A program made the position numbers and the translations under genes. Positions 34,584 to 46,750 of a stretch of DNA of 64,000 bases are shown one piece after another. Each line of letters begins with the position of its first letter. The stretch's first letter is position 1. The notes under the pieces were generated by a model. The model saw only the letters and a program-made list of their open reading frames with translations, ran no database searches and was not told where the DNA came from. The stretch is from Salvator merianae (taxonomy: Eukaryota; Chordata; Lepidosauria; Squamata; Teiidae), in NCBI GenBank assembly GCA_003586115.2, contig QVOM02000102.1, positions 2,693,856-2,757,855 on the forward strand. Reading direction: 5' to 3'.

Positions 34584-35230
34584 CCTCCTCAGAGAAGGTC
34601 CGTAACCTGGGTGTGCTCCTTGATCCGCAGCTGACTTTGGAACATCATCTGTCGGCTGTGGCGAGGGGAGCATTTGCCCAGGTTCGGTTAGTCCATCAGT
34701 TACGGCCTTATTTGGATAGGGAGTCCCTCCTTACAGTTGCTCATGCCCTCATCACCTTGAGGATCGACTGCTGCAATGCTCTCTACATGGGGCTACCTTT
34801 GAAGAGTGTCCGGAGACTGCAGGTAGTCCAAAATGCAGCCGCGCGAGCTATCTCTGGCTTGCCAAGATATGCCAGTGTCTCTCCAACACTCCGCGAGCTG
34901 CATTGGCTGCCGGTTAGTCTCCGTACCCAATTCAAAGTGTTGGTTGTTACCTATAAAGCCCTACATGGCTTAGGACCAGGTTACTTACGGGACCGTCTCC
35001 TGCCTCATGTATCCCAGCGGCCGGTCAGGAGCCACAGAGTTGGCCTTCTCCAGGTCCCGTCAGCCAATCAATGTCGGCTGGCGGGCCCCAGGGGAAGGGC
35101 CTTCTCTGTGGCAGCTCCGACCCTGTGGAACCAGCTTCCCCTAGAGATCCGTACTGCCCCTACTCTCCTGGCCTTTCGGAAGATTTTAAAAACACACCTC
35201 TGCCGGCAGGCCTGGGGTCACGGAACTTGA
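34511..35230 (+). pseudogene. L2 ORF2 part 2: RT thumb and C-terminal region
   Basis: Continues ORF2 in another frame after the G run near 34570; usable sequence starts about FWGGELLTSSEKVRNLGVLL. It holds the conserved C-terminal block of the CR1/L2 group: LRIDCCNALYMGLP, RRLQVVQNAAARAISG, LRELHWLPVSLRTQFKVLV and WNQLPLEIRTAPTLLAFRK, ending at a natural stop. No second disruption is seen. The Met at 34511 lies in the overlapping frame and is not a true start. Confidence 0.88.
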
Positions 35231-35370
35231 TGCTCCACTGTTTGGTAGGATGACTGTGTGGTGTGAATGTTGTTAGGAATGTATGCTTGGTTTGGGGTTT
35301 TAGATAGATTTTAAATTGTATTTTAGATGGCTCCTAATTCAATTTTATCATGTATATTTATATATTGTAA

Positions 35371-35411
35371 GCCGCCCCGAGTCTTCGGAGAGGGGCGGCA
35401 TATAAATCTAA

Positions 35412-35442
<31 letters not shown>

Positions 35443-35443
35443 A
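35371..35443 (+). other. L2 3' hairpin and AAAT tail
   Basis: GCCGCCCC (35371-35378) pairs with GGGGCGGC (35392-35399) around a GAGTCTTCGGAGA loop region, followed by TATAAATCTAATAAAT repeats. In this LINE group such a conserved 3' stem and short tandem tail are thought to be the RT recognition and priming site. Confidence 0.8.
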
Positions 35444-36850
35444 CCTTTCAAAAAAAAAAAAAATGAACAAAAAACAATAACTACTACCCCACCAGCACAC
35501 TACCAAACTACCCCTTATGCACACTGGTTGACAACTTTAAATTACTTCTTCCATCTTCTTTCTCCTTCATTTTAGCTGGACCAAAGAGTTAGTCTTATTA
35601 TTTCTTCTCTTATTTCATCCGGCGCTTGAGATCTCAATGAAAAATACAACAAATCTTTCCATTTTTCCTCTGTTTTAGAAAGCAATTTCATATCTTGACT
35701 TTTAAATCTTATTTCCCACATTTTATCAAATCTATATTGTTCCATTAAATACCTATACCAGTTACCTGATGTCCATTTAGTACTTTCCCTTCATCCTAAT
35801 ATATTTTTTGATTGTGCTGCAAGTATCATTTGAACAAATCAATACTGTTTTTCCTCACTTATTCTCCCTGATGTCACTTCGAAAAAATTCAGGTGATAAA
35901 TTCAAATTAAATTTAAAATATCATTAAATTCATTCTGAATAACTATCCAAAACAATTTTATAACATCACATTCCCACCAAAGGTGGAAATATGTACTTCT
36001 CTGTCTATACCCATGCCATCAGTGCGAGGACATCATGGGTATCATATGCACTAATTGTGCTGGCATCCTATACCATCTATAGAATATTTTAAGAACCATC
36101 TCTTGTACCCTATTATTCTTTAAACCATTAATTTTCTTCATTTTTTGCCCAACATTTCCTTCATAATATTAATATCTGACTGCCATATTTGAAACATGTT
36201 TTCCATTATTTTGTTCTTTTGCTTCATTAATAAGTCATATATTCTACTCCCTATACCTTTTTACCCCTTCAAACATTGTGCCAATATTTCCTCTACCTCT
36301 GTGAATGGTCTGTAGATCAATAAATGTATATTACTAGTTACCGACCAATTTCTCAAAGAATTATAAGTTAGTTGTCTTCTCCCCAGAGCCTGTTTTATTT
36401 CCTGTTCCCTCCATCCCCCTCTGATGTTATATAGGTCATTTAAATATTTAAACCCATTTTCCTTTAATTGGTGTAATAGTCTTTCTTTTATCACCTCTTG
36501 ATCCTTGTTCATATATACAATAATTGTATATTTTGATATTTGTGGTGCTAGTTTCTGTAGATAGGCTCTCCAAACTTCCATAACGTGCTTCATCGGTCCA
36601 TATAATTCTCTAGATTTTCTCACTGGCATTTTACCCCACATTAAGAAACTATTCTATAAATTATAAATTCTATAAATTCTCTATTTTTACCCACTTTTCT
36701 TCAGTTTTAACTTCTAACTCTATTATTTCTTTTATTTGAAAAGCCACATAATATTTCTCCAGAGTGGGAATAGACCATCCTCCTCCATGAATTCCCATAT
36801 TTAATACCATTTCCCTCAATCTTGGTTGTTTGGTTGGAGCTTCAGACATT

Positions 36851-37634
36851 GCGGTCTTTTTGAAGAGGGATTTGAAAGGGGTTCCAGCATCATTTCATTT
36901 AGCTGATTTTTCAGAGCAGTCAAATAAAGTCCATGTTCTTGCTGTGCTCTGAAGACCTTCTAAAAGATTTCTGCTATTTTGAACACTAGTGGACCTCTGT
37001 GAAGACCAAGGAACAATTCTTCTTCAGAAGAAAAAAAAAATGATTAAAAAGTACCCAGTGGCAACTTGTGCTGTTGAGTCTCCTTGGAAAAAAGTGCTCT
37101 TTTACTCTGCAGGTGAAACCAACCAGATGTGGTTAACATAGAATGTGGAACAGACTCACCATATCTATTATATCACATAATCAACTATAAATTAAAGCAG
37201 ATATTCTGGAGACTCATGGTAATCTTAGTAGGTATTGCCATGTTCCTGCTACTGACAATGGATATTGAAAGGAGTAGAGATGAATGAAGGTCACTCTGTT
37301 TCAATTCCACATTAAAATGGGAATTTTTTAAAAAATGTATCTGCACAGATACTGCCTGTAAATAGATAATTAAGTCAGCATTTCTGTCAAATTATAGAAG
37401 TTTTAAAAAGGAGAGGACGTGCACAGAGTAATTTTATTTATTGTATTTCATTCATATTGTGTTCTATCAGTTTGTATTTGTATTTCATCCTCCTTCTATC
37501 ATTGAACCCTAAACAATATACATGTTATTGCTAGATAGTCTCCTAAGGTTTTACCAAACAAATGCAGACCTGTTATGAACAAGCTCTTCTAAATGAGCAC
37601 TTTTCTGTATATCCTTTGGGTTTGCTGAGTTTAA
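36851..37634. other. Unassigned sequence
   Basis: No recognisable gene or repeat beyond short homopolymers. Confidence 0.45.
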
Positions 37635-37818
37635 AAGTCGAGCTTCCTCACTTTACATCTTTAGGAGAGCAATAAAGACGCACCTATTTACCCTTGCCTT
37701 TGCCTAAAGGTACAGCTTTCCCTCCCTACTTTCAGGCTACTGTTTTATTGCATGCCTTTTATGAGTTTTTGTTTTGTTTGTTTTAATTGTTGTAACCCGC
37801 CCTGAGACCTTCGGGTAT
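37635..37818 (+). mobile_element. L2 LINE 3' end, old fragment
   Basis: Ends in GTAACCCGCCCTGAGACCTTCGGGTA, the decayed equivalent of the L2 3' hairpin at 35371. It is preceded by a CTTTAGGAGAGCAATAAAGACGCACC stretch parallel to the minus-strand copy near 57.8-57.9 kb. No coding sequence. Confidence 0.7.
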
Positions 37819-40800
37819 GTTGACTGACAAAATTCTAAGGATAATTGAGTTTTTTGATTAATACGCTTTATTAGAATTACAGCAAAATCTAGGATTAGAG
37901 AGTGCTTTGGTGATGAAGTTCTAGTTACAAGCTTTTAGAGAAACTAGCACACACTATAGTTACTGTACATATGATACAATCATAGTACAATACTTTGAAT
38001 TAATATACTGAAGGTCCTTAGCTCAGTATTCAGCTAAATCCCAGCTAGATTTTTATATAAATTCTCCTTTTATTGAAAATCACTGCCAGGCATGATAAAG
38101 AAGTAATACACAATCTCTAGGCTATTTCATATAAGCAATGTTATGTGTCTGTGGATCTGTGCAGAGATTTCTAAACATCCATTTGCCTATGCCTGGACTT
38201 CACAACTTTATTGATGGCATCAGAGAGATTCCCCAGCTTCAACTGATACTGGGGAGGGCTGGCCCTTCCCATGGAAATCACAGATGCAGTCTTGGAGAGT
38301 AGGGACAGATTTGTCACCACCATGGCAGGTTTGCCAAAAGCTGTAGAAAATCTGCCAAACATCAGATACACCTGCTTTTTGTTTTGTTTTTTCAGCTTTT
38401 TCTATTGCTAGGTTAATTGGTTTGGCAATTTCTGTGGCCAGCTGAGAGGTAGCCTTCCTCCCCTCAGTTAAAATTGCAGTTGATCTTGACAAAGAGTAAG
38501 GAGCAGCCTCTCTTACCTGTCAAAATTACACTCAAGGATTCCCTGGCTGAGATCTTGAAGGATTAGTGGCTGCATTTGTCCTGTTCAGATTGCTGCCACA
38601 AAATTCCCAGGTATGATTTGACGATCAGAGGCAGTGGAGATCATGCAAACAGCTTGTTGCTGCTAAAAGGGGAAGAGCACTACACTTGTACCAGTCTTCC
38701 CTCTTCCTGTGCTGATATTACCAAAAAATGCAGACTGTGCTTGGTGGCAGTTCTTGCTGTTCTCTAACTTCCAGGGTATTAGCCCAGACAATTGGAAGTG
38801 ATGATTCTGAGCTCACCATTGGCAAAGAATATAATCCATCCATATTTGTTGTGTGCTGTCACTGGAAACCTTTTACAACATAAGAGCAATTCCAGAATTA
38901 GTGCTGGTTTTATCACAACAGAAAGCTGTTGAAATTGTGCAGTATTATAAAGTCACAAAATAATGTTTTCAGTTTTTACAGTCTTTTAAGAAAACTGAAT
39001 GCTACAAAAGGATGGTGATAGTAAGAAAGAGAGAGAGAGAGAGAGAGAGAGATGATACATTTGGACCCATACGTATCATCATCAAGTGTGGACCCATACT
39101 AGAACTTTTGGACCTAGACGGGATGACACCAGAGACCACTTTCAGCAATGAGTCTTGTATCTAGGTCAGGCTCCTATTCCAGGGAATGTAAGTCTATACT
39201 ATAATGAAGAATTATCGCCTCCTAGGATTTAAATCTTTGACTCTGCTTCTTTTTCTATTAAAAAGGACATTTTTACACTGCAGTGTAATTCTGTTAGACA
39301 ATTGCAGGAAGGTGATACTTAAGCTGAAAAAGGTTTGAACTATGGGCAAGAGAAAACACAAGATTGACACAATAATGTGGGTGTCCAATTTGAATACTTG
39401 ATTGGATGAAGGTAATCTGTCCTCCCTATAGGCTTGTTGCATGTTGTTGGATTGAGGTGGCTTGGCCTCTTTCTGGAAAAAGGACACTGAAAGAGACAAG
39501 GGTTAACACAGAACTGGGAACATAATTACATTTACTTGATGTCTTACAAGGCTAAACCATGATAGCAAACAAGATTGATTAGCTTACTGAGTTCTAAGAT
39601 CCTATACCTTACCTTGCTAGTACTGAAAGGCAAAGAATTAGCCAGAGTGTCACATGGCCCAATCTGGCATAATAGGCCTGAATTGCTATCAAGGGAGTAA
39701 ATGCTTGATCAAGATGGAAATGACATTAATAAATAGTTTCCATATTTCTAAACATCCAATTGTCTAATGTTAGAGTTTCTGTAGATTTCCACCTTTGCAC
39801 ATATATAAGTATTGCTACAGTTATATATTGTATTAATACTTTATATTTTCCTACGTTTTTAAAATATCTATTTCAATTAAAGTTGTTTCTTGTAATTTCC
39901 TAATTTCTTAATAACTTTTAAAACTAAGAAGAAATACTTGATCCTTCAACTCAAATGTTTGTTTTTCAAATCACTAGGAAGCCTCAACTTGTAATAGAAA
40001 CGAAAACTTTTCAGATGCAATCAGTCAAGGTGTTAGTTAATTATCATCATTGATATCTCTTTTGCCTCCATTTCATTTACACTTTATCTGTGTTCAGATA
40101 AACAGCAAGAAGGAAAAAAAAATACACTTTTCAGTTTGCAGTTTAAAATTTCAATTTTAAACTTTTTTTTTTTTTCTCTCATAATGGAGACACTTTTCCT
40201 CAGTGGTCTGCCACTTTGTTTTAAATTTACAAAAAACAATTAAAGTCATCTCACCTATTTAGACCTTTCTCAGAAATCAGTTCTCTTTCTCCTGATCAAG
40301 ATGCCTTTTCAAAAATAGTATGCATGAGCAAGTTTGGCAACACCATTATTACTTTGTAAAATACACAAGGCAGAAGATAAAACAGTATTTTCCTGAAATA
40401 TTTTAGTACTTCTTGTATTAATGACCAAGAATGCTCTAAATATCCGCATGGCCACCACATATGTTTATAATAGCCAATGTATTGCACCCATGCCAACAAC
40501 TTCATGAGGCATTCAATAATATTCTATATCATGCATTTGGAGTATGATATCTTTACACGATATTTAACAACAACAACAATATAACTCTAAGTTCTTAGGA
40601 GTTTGCTTCTGAATGTGCTCTAATTGCCTAACATTATAGCATTGTTGAAATGTGCATGCTAAGTCCATTTCCCACACTATTCTGTCAATAATTTTTATAA
40701 TATTTGATATATGAATCTAACTTGACCTTTAGAAACATATTTAATAATTTTAAACTTTTGATCAAACATAGTTAATTGATGATTATGACCTTGGCTCATT

Positions 40801-40874
40801 CAGAACTTGTTCTTTACCCATTCCATGAACAGATCCAGGAATTTGCCTTCTACATTTTAGTGCAGGATAGAACA
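37819..40874. other. Unassigned sequence with an AG microsatellite
   Basis: No element or gene delimited, apart from the possible relic at 38171-38492. An (AG)n tract lies at 39026-39052. Confidence 0.4.
38171..38492 (-). other. Unrecognised pair of overlapping minus-strand frames
   Basis: Two overlapping minus-strand frames read as if one protein were split by a frameshift: GRKATSQLATEIAKPINLAI and following residues, then YLMFGRFSTAFGKPAMVV to a stop after RHRQMDV. The composition is protein-like (soluble, mixed, no simple repeat). I do not recognise the family. It could be a retropseudogene, a transposon fragment or chance. Confidence 0.2.
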
Positions 40875-41396
40875 GGTTCTGACTCCTCCTAGTACAACTG
40901 TTTTAATTAGTCTGTTCTATCATGGTAATTTACCATGCAGCACAGACACTGTCTTCACTACATGGCTGGAAAAAGCACCAGGAGCTGACTAACTTCAGAG
41001 TGTGAATGCTGGTAGCAATGCCCCATCATTGCCATGGCAACAGCCAGGAAGTATGTGGCCACTGCCATGACAAATGTCAGGCCCGGACAGCATGTAGGCA
41101 CAATCAGCCAGTTGTGCCTATGTGATGGACTGATCACACCTGTTTTCACTGTGTGGGCCTGCCAGTCACCATGGCACTTTGCGGAGGCCCAAGCAGCAGG
41201 GAGTGGACTACATCTGCTCCCAATCACTACTACTTGTGGAGCACTAATTGAAAGCCTTAGAAACCAGCAGACAAGACAAGGTCAGCAGGGACTACAGAAC
41301 ATGGAGAGAGCTCCTAGTTCACACTAGGCATGGGTCAGAGTACCTAGAATGGGGAAAGCTTAGCATGGGATAGCCCATGTTGTGCAGAAATGGCCC
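40875..41396. mobile_element. Family M element, old copy G (inverted)
   Basis: Resembles the interior of copies A and B in inverse orientation (near 41020-41110, GCCATGGCAACAGCCAGGAAG; AGCCAGTTGTGCC). The right end reads GTGCAGAAATGGCCC. CpG-poor and diverged; the left end is uncertain. Confidence 0.5.
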
Positions 41397-44042
41397 TTTT
41401 TTATAACATACCTTTGTTTATAAATAAACCAAATGACAAATTATGTTTGCTAGCGTATGTGTAACTGTTAGCACTGAAAAGAATGACTGCCCATTCAAAA
41501 TTTAGGATTTTCAAAATTGTTGCATGACAAGACTCACTAGAATGTGGTACTGAAGATGAATCTGTCCTGAATCTTTCAGAATTCAGTTTCATTGTACAAA
41601 TTGTTGTATAATATTTAAAAGAGAATAGAATAAATAATAATGAAAAAAAGAAATACAGCAATTACACTAGAAATAAATTTAAACAGCCTAATGTAACATT
41701 CATTGCTAGGTGTGTTCCAGTCTATGGTGGATCCAAGTGAACCCATTTTGAGGATGATCTACTAAAATATTACATTTTTTCTTACAGCATATGTTTTGAG
41801 GAGGATCATAGGCAACATCTACACAGTTCACTAGATGTGTGCCCAGAATGCAGCATCTGAATGCCATGTAGCATAACCTTCTCTGATGGCCACATGGGCC
41901 TCTCTTCAGGTCCCCTTGCAGGTATGACAACCAGGGCTAGGAACACTTCAGGGGGAGACCACTGTAATGTGATCTTACTTGCATTCCTAGACTAGATCCC
42001 AATCCTGCTTCCACCTTGCAGACACTTTCAGAGCCATTTCTGGGACAGTGGAGACATGTCCCTGGTCTACAGCTTCAGAGGCCAGGTAAGTTTCATTCCT
42101 CAGTTCTGAAGGTAGGTTGCAATGGGGTGGTTTTCATGTGCATGTCCTCAGCATGCTTTGTAGTTCTCCACCCCATTCTTGGCCTGGTCAGCCAGAGGCA
42201 TTTTCATAGCATGCCCTATAGTGCACCATGTGGAAGTTGCCACATCGTTTCTATTGAGAGCAACCTCAGTCTAGATGCAGGAGCTGATATGATATAGATG
42301 TTTTCACAGACACTCCTATTGCATCTGCCCCACAAAATGTTATTTATTTTTTTTCTTTCCCTGCTTTTCTTTGACAGTGGTGAGAATTGAGGATCTTTCT
42401 TCTTATTCACATTATATAGACTGAATGTACAAAACTCACCAAAAAGCACCCCAGAAGCCTCTTCAACTGCCAGAGAAAAAGAATGATAGTCCCAGCCACC
42501 GGAAAGCAGTCTCATAAAATATTATTTTACATATACAATATATTTGCATATAAACAGTATGTTTTATTACATGGAATCCATATTACAGCCAAGAAAACTG
42601 TAGACATACTAAAATTAAATAGAAAATATGCAATTTGCATGACACTACTGTAACATTCATCGAAACATTTGCATCCTACAGTCATTCATGGTTTGCTGTT
42701 AATATTTGCTTCTGGCAGATCTGTACAACTCAATTTTTCAATATATTATCAAAGCTGGAGATTAATTTGAGAGGATTGTAGGAAAAAGAAAGCAAGAACC
42801 ATTGCCACCTTTAGCTTGAAGATGGAGGGAGCGTATTCTCTCAAAATAAAATGGCACAAAATAAAGTTTCTTCACTTGATGATTTTGTTATTTAATAATC
42901 CATACTGAAGACTTATTTCTGGCCTGGAAATGCAAGTGAGTGAAAAGTGTAGGTGAAATGCTTCTTTCGTGTCCTTTCTTCTTCTGGCATTATATCTTGG
43001 CTCTCTGTTATCACTTATTGCAAGAGTCTGAGGCTGCCAAGGTCAGTCAGGTTTTCCCCAATTAACACTTCAAATTACATTTGTGAGGGCTGAGTCTCTG
43101 TGTTTTGCTCTCAGCTGTCAGAACTGCTTGGAAAAGGAATGTCAAGGAACAGCCTATTGAGAGTTACCCGACCTTGGGTGTCATTGATGATGTGAATGTC
43201 TTTAAAGGTGTTCAGGTGGGTAAGAAACCAGAGTATTTCCCAGATTGTGGATGTAGTTGATTCCATTCAGTCGAAAAATGTGATTCCTTCCTCCATTGCC
43301 ACTTTAAACTCCAACTACTCAGCATTTTTCTATCACTCTTTGGGAATAATGCTATGCATTCATCGCAAAAAGTGCTTGCTTAAGCTCATTTATTAAAATT
43401 CTTCTCAGTTTTCTTTAGTGATGTCCTTAAATAATAAATTCTGACCCCTCTGTCAATCTGCATTTTCATTTCCTGATTTGTACTGATGCCATCATTTAGA
43501 GAACTCACATTACTCAAATCACTGACTGGACAACATACTCTGTTTAGCTAACTAAGGCAGGAGGGGAACAATAGTGGTTCCTGCTGCTTCTGGGCTGCAG
43601 CATTTCAGGTTGGAAACATGCTAATCCTTATGCCTCTCTGTCAAAAGTAGGTAACTTTCATTCTCTGACTCTAATATTTCTGACTGGGACTGTTTTGAGA
43701 GACACAGGAAAGAGTCCTAGAAGTCAGTTGTTTTGTGTGACTCCTGAAACAGGGCCATGCTATTCAGCTCAAAGGAAGGAGCATAGGGAAAGTCTACAAC
43801 AGTAGTAGCACAGCATTGAGTCACAGAGGCATGGGAGAAATCTATGGCAGAGCTTTCTCCCACTCTGCCATTAAGGCACCATTCATAGAATTTATGGAAG
43901 AATGTCTCTTCAACAAATGAGTCCTCTTTGGGGAGGATTGATAGCAACAATGATAATGACAATGTTAATTGACTGCAATGATGAAAACTTGTTGATAGCT
44001 TTCTGGTTGATAGAAAGCAGACAGAAATGGTCTAGTGTGTGA
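41397..44042. other. Unassigned sequence
   Basis: No gene or delimited element recognised. Short open frames on both strands lack family resemblance. Confidence 0.4.
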
Positions 44043-44335
44043 ATGTTGCCTCTGGAGACTTCAAGACAACTTCCACACATTGTGCTTTATTCAGGGCCAG
44101 GAATGGGACAGAGCAAGGCGCGTTGTGCCAGCAGCTGCTTGCATTGCCTCAGCCCCACCCTGTTGAAGTGGAAGATGTTGCAGACCAAGAGGAATTCACC
44201 AGAAGTGGTGCTGTATAGGTCACTCCACCTGCCACCACCTGCCTGCATGGTGGCACCTTGAGTGGGCCCCAGCCTAGAAATGCAAGGAAGACCACTTTAA
44301 AGTGTTCTCCCTCTGGAGCATTCCTAGACATGTTT
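44043..44335. repeat. Low-copy interspersed segment related to 28.1-28.6 kb
   Basis: Shares the ACCACTTTAAAG...CTCTGGAGCATTCC block with 28.4 kb. Class and ends unknown. Confidence 0.3.
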
Positions 44336-44691
44336 TTGTTTTGTTTTTTGTTTTTTAAATGAAGATTACAGATGCTAACAATTTACAATAAATCATAATA
44401 TAATATAATAGCTACATTCTTCTAGAAAACAAATCAATAAAAACAGAGTTCAATAGCAACAACAAAATGGTTTTGCTTCCCAAGGGCCATTCTGGTGACT
44501 GGCTCCTGCAATAGAGTGAGGCAGTTGGCATGGTCCAAATAGATTATGTGGAAACTTGCCAAAGGGCCTGATAGCATACCAACAAGCACCACAGGTCAGC
44601 TGAACACAGTGTTCAGGAGTGATCTCATTTCTGTTACCCAGATGGTAACACTGGCCAGAGTCTAGGGCTCAGCATCTGACTTGGACAATTT

Positions 44692-46097
44692 TGATATTAG
44701 ATGTCCTCATAAAATATGAATTTATGCACACTTTGGTATTTAAGGCTCAAGTGACCTTGTGTCACAGTGGGCACATGAAGCATTGGTATATTATGACATA
44801 TTGAAAGCACAAGTAATAGACCTGTAGTGGCCTGGATTCCTGTGCCAGACAGAATCCATCTTGGAAACTCAAGCCTCATTTCAAAAGTACAAAATGGATT
44901 TCTTCCCCTGTGGCTCAAACCTCTCCCTTCTTCATATATGCAAGCACATCTGCATAATTAGGGCAAAAGGCCTTACTTTTTTCCATTAGAACAACACAAC
45001 AACTAAAAACTTCTGCAGAGCCAGGATGAAGTGGTGCACTCTGATAAAATATCAAATGATACCTAAAAGGTATCATTTTTGTCATTGCAAAATATTTGCA
45101 AACTGCAATATGTAACAGAAAACACTAGGTAAACATCTTGTTTACCTCTGTCTGGAATTTGAGTGCATCTTGATTACCCAACAGAAAACTTTTTTTATCT
45201 CTTATGGCTAGCCATTGTCTGTATGTTAAAGAATCATCTGCTGGGTTCCTGACCTCCAGTAATCATGAAAATATGACATCCAATGCCTCTGGTCCCTCCC
45301 AGATCCATCGTCCTTTTTACTCCACAGCAGCATGAAAATCCATGTGTTTTCCATTGCTCTGGTCCCTCCCACTCCCAGCATTCTTTTCACCAAGCTCAGA
45401 GCAGGAGATTTATAAATATCTGTAACTTTTGGGGGGTTCTTTCTTGTTTCCTGTGTGACCCTGTACCATTCTGTCTGTTTGTCTTTCCCCTCTCTCTTCT
45501 TGTTCTCTGTTGATTTCTGCCTCCCTCCTCTCCAGCCCATTGGATTGGAGGATAGGTAAATATAGGATGCATCTAAACTTTGCTTACTTATTCCACTATA
45601 TTGGATATTCTAGAATATCCAAGCTTTATTTTGGAATATCCAAATATAGCGGAATAAGTAAGTGATATTTGGATGCAATCTTTGGGAAGAGAAAACACTT
45701 AGTTGACAGTTGGATTGGGTTGAGTTTTTGTGTCTTTGTTTTCTTCTCCTATTACTGCTAAAACTTAGCCTCAGAATACTAGCAGAGTCTCCTTACTCAG
45801 TTTAAAGTGGAACCTTTTTATTTCATTGTATTGCCTGACTGTGCTATAAGCTGATTCAAACCTCATTTCATTGCTGCTGCTTGTGTTTTTGCTCTGCTGA
45901 TATTTTTCTTGTGTTTTTACTAAAGAAACAATTGTTTTTATTGGGAACCCTGTTTGTTTTTGACTTGGTCTTTTCTCTGCCTCATCTTTACATGGTTTTC
46001 CCCAAAAATTTGTCTGTTTTTAAAGCCAGTAGCCTAAAATATCCTGCAGGAAGAGCTTTTCCCCCCCAAGCCAGTATTCACTTCACTGCTCTTATCA
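44692..46097 (+). mobile_element. LTR-like repeat R1, copy 2
   Basis: A 1.4-kb repeat colinear with 25924-27861 but lacking the family M insertion. It starts TGATATTAGATG, ends CTGCTCTTATCA, and is flanked by ATTT on both sides (44688-44691 and 46098-46101), a 4-bp duplication as in many Gypsy-type LTRs. A TATA-like TTTATAAATATC lies near 45410. A palindromic segment at 45565-45682 is not present in copy 1. Solo LTR status is inferred. Confidence 0.55.
45583..45662. repeat. Palindrome, about 30-bp arms
   Basis: CTTACTTATTCCACTATATT at 45583 faces AATATAGCGGAATAAGTAAG ending at 45662; inner arms GGATATTC and GGAATATCC continue the pairing around a centre near 45620. Outer sequences GGATGCATCTAAA and TTTGGATGCA are also inverted. 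It may be a very short MITE. Confidence 0.7.
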
Positions 46098-46269
46098 ATT
46101 TCTCCTTAATGCTAGTGGCTGTAATATGAGTTTTTGATGTATAATTGCCAGCTAGTTGTGAGTGTGGAAAGGATTAATCGATAGAGTGATTTTGGAATGC
46201 TTTGTTGGACTTTGTGGCATCAGTCTTATTAGAGATGTGCATGAATATTTTTTTTTTCTGGTTTGATTC

Positions 46270-46738
46270 TGTCAAGATCCCTTCCCAGGTCTTAGACCAA
46301 GTACACAGAGAGGGACAGCTTAGCCATTCTAGCAAGCCTTTATTAATAAAAGGTCACAAAGAACACAGCTCTGGCCAGTGTATTTAACCAACAGCATTTC
46401 CTGCCTGATTACCATAGGCAGTCCCAGGTCTCATGACCTTGAACCTGCAAAACACTACAGTAGTTCCCTGCACAGTACTGTCGGCAGACTAGGAATTCAA
46501 CAAGAGTAAAGCCACATCTGCCATATAGGCTAAAAGAGAGAACTGTGTGTATTAAAGTGAGCAAGAGTGCTGCACAATGGAAAAGCTGACACAATTCCCT
46601 CCCCCAAGTAGTTCCCTCTCCCCCAAACAGCCAAAGCAGAAAGATGTTAAGGAACCAGGTTTGGTAGGGAGAAGGGAATGAGAGGAATGAACCAGGTATT
46701 AAACACTGACGTCTTTGGCATTGACTAAGGAGCATTCA
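46270..46738 (-). mobile_element. ERV-like solo LTR remnant
   Basis: On the minus strand an AATAAAGGCTTGCTAGAATGG-like polyadenylation region is followed about 60 bp later by a GATCTTGACA end (TGTCAAGATC at 46270 on the plus strand), a layout typical of retroviral R-U5. A TTAAATACA box lies upstream. No internal gene is seen and no target duplication was found. The 5' limit is approximate. Confidence 0.4.
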
Positions 46739-46750
46739 AAGGCAGGGTAG

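Larger units (their letters stand above)
30849..35443 (+). mobile_element. Near-full-length L2-clade LINE, 4.6 kb
   Basis: A GC-rich non-LTR retrotransposon starting near AAGATGGCGGGGG and ending in a hairpin and an AAAT repeat tail, with no poly-A signal of its own. ORF1 has a coiled coil and ORF2 has an APE endonuclease and RT. RT motifs (SAAFDTIDH, GVPQGSVLSPLLF, YADD) and the tail place it in the CR1/L2 group; I favour L2. It lies in an AT-rich L1 and keeps its base composition and most of its frames, so it is young. No clear target duplication was found, so both ends are good to about 10 bp. Confidence 0.87.
30740..36836 (-). mobile_element. 5'-truncated L1, minus strand, split by an L2 LINE
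   Basis: The outer ends are flanked by an exact 14-bp repeat GAGCTTCAGACATT (30726-30739 and 36837-36850). The 3' end is at the left (A-rich on the minus strand) and the truncated 5' end at the right. L1 sequence occupies about 30740-30848 and 35450-36836; the middle is the L2-clade element. ORF2 C-terminal sequence is recognisable near 35970-36120, including the HLWWEC-type motif. Total L1 length is about 1.5 kb. Confidence 0.8.

Noticed and set aside
43100..43250. Exon-like open stretch ending near a GTGGGTAAG donor-like site
   Set aside because: No family resemblance, no clear acceptor upstream and no neighbouring exons; chance is likely.
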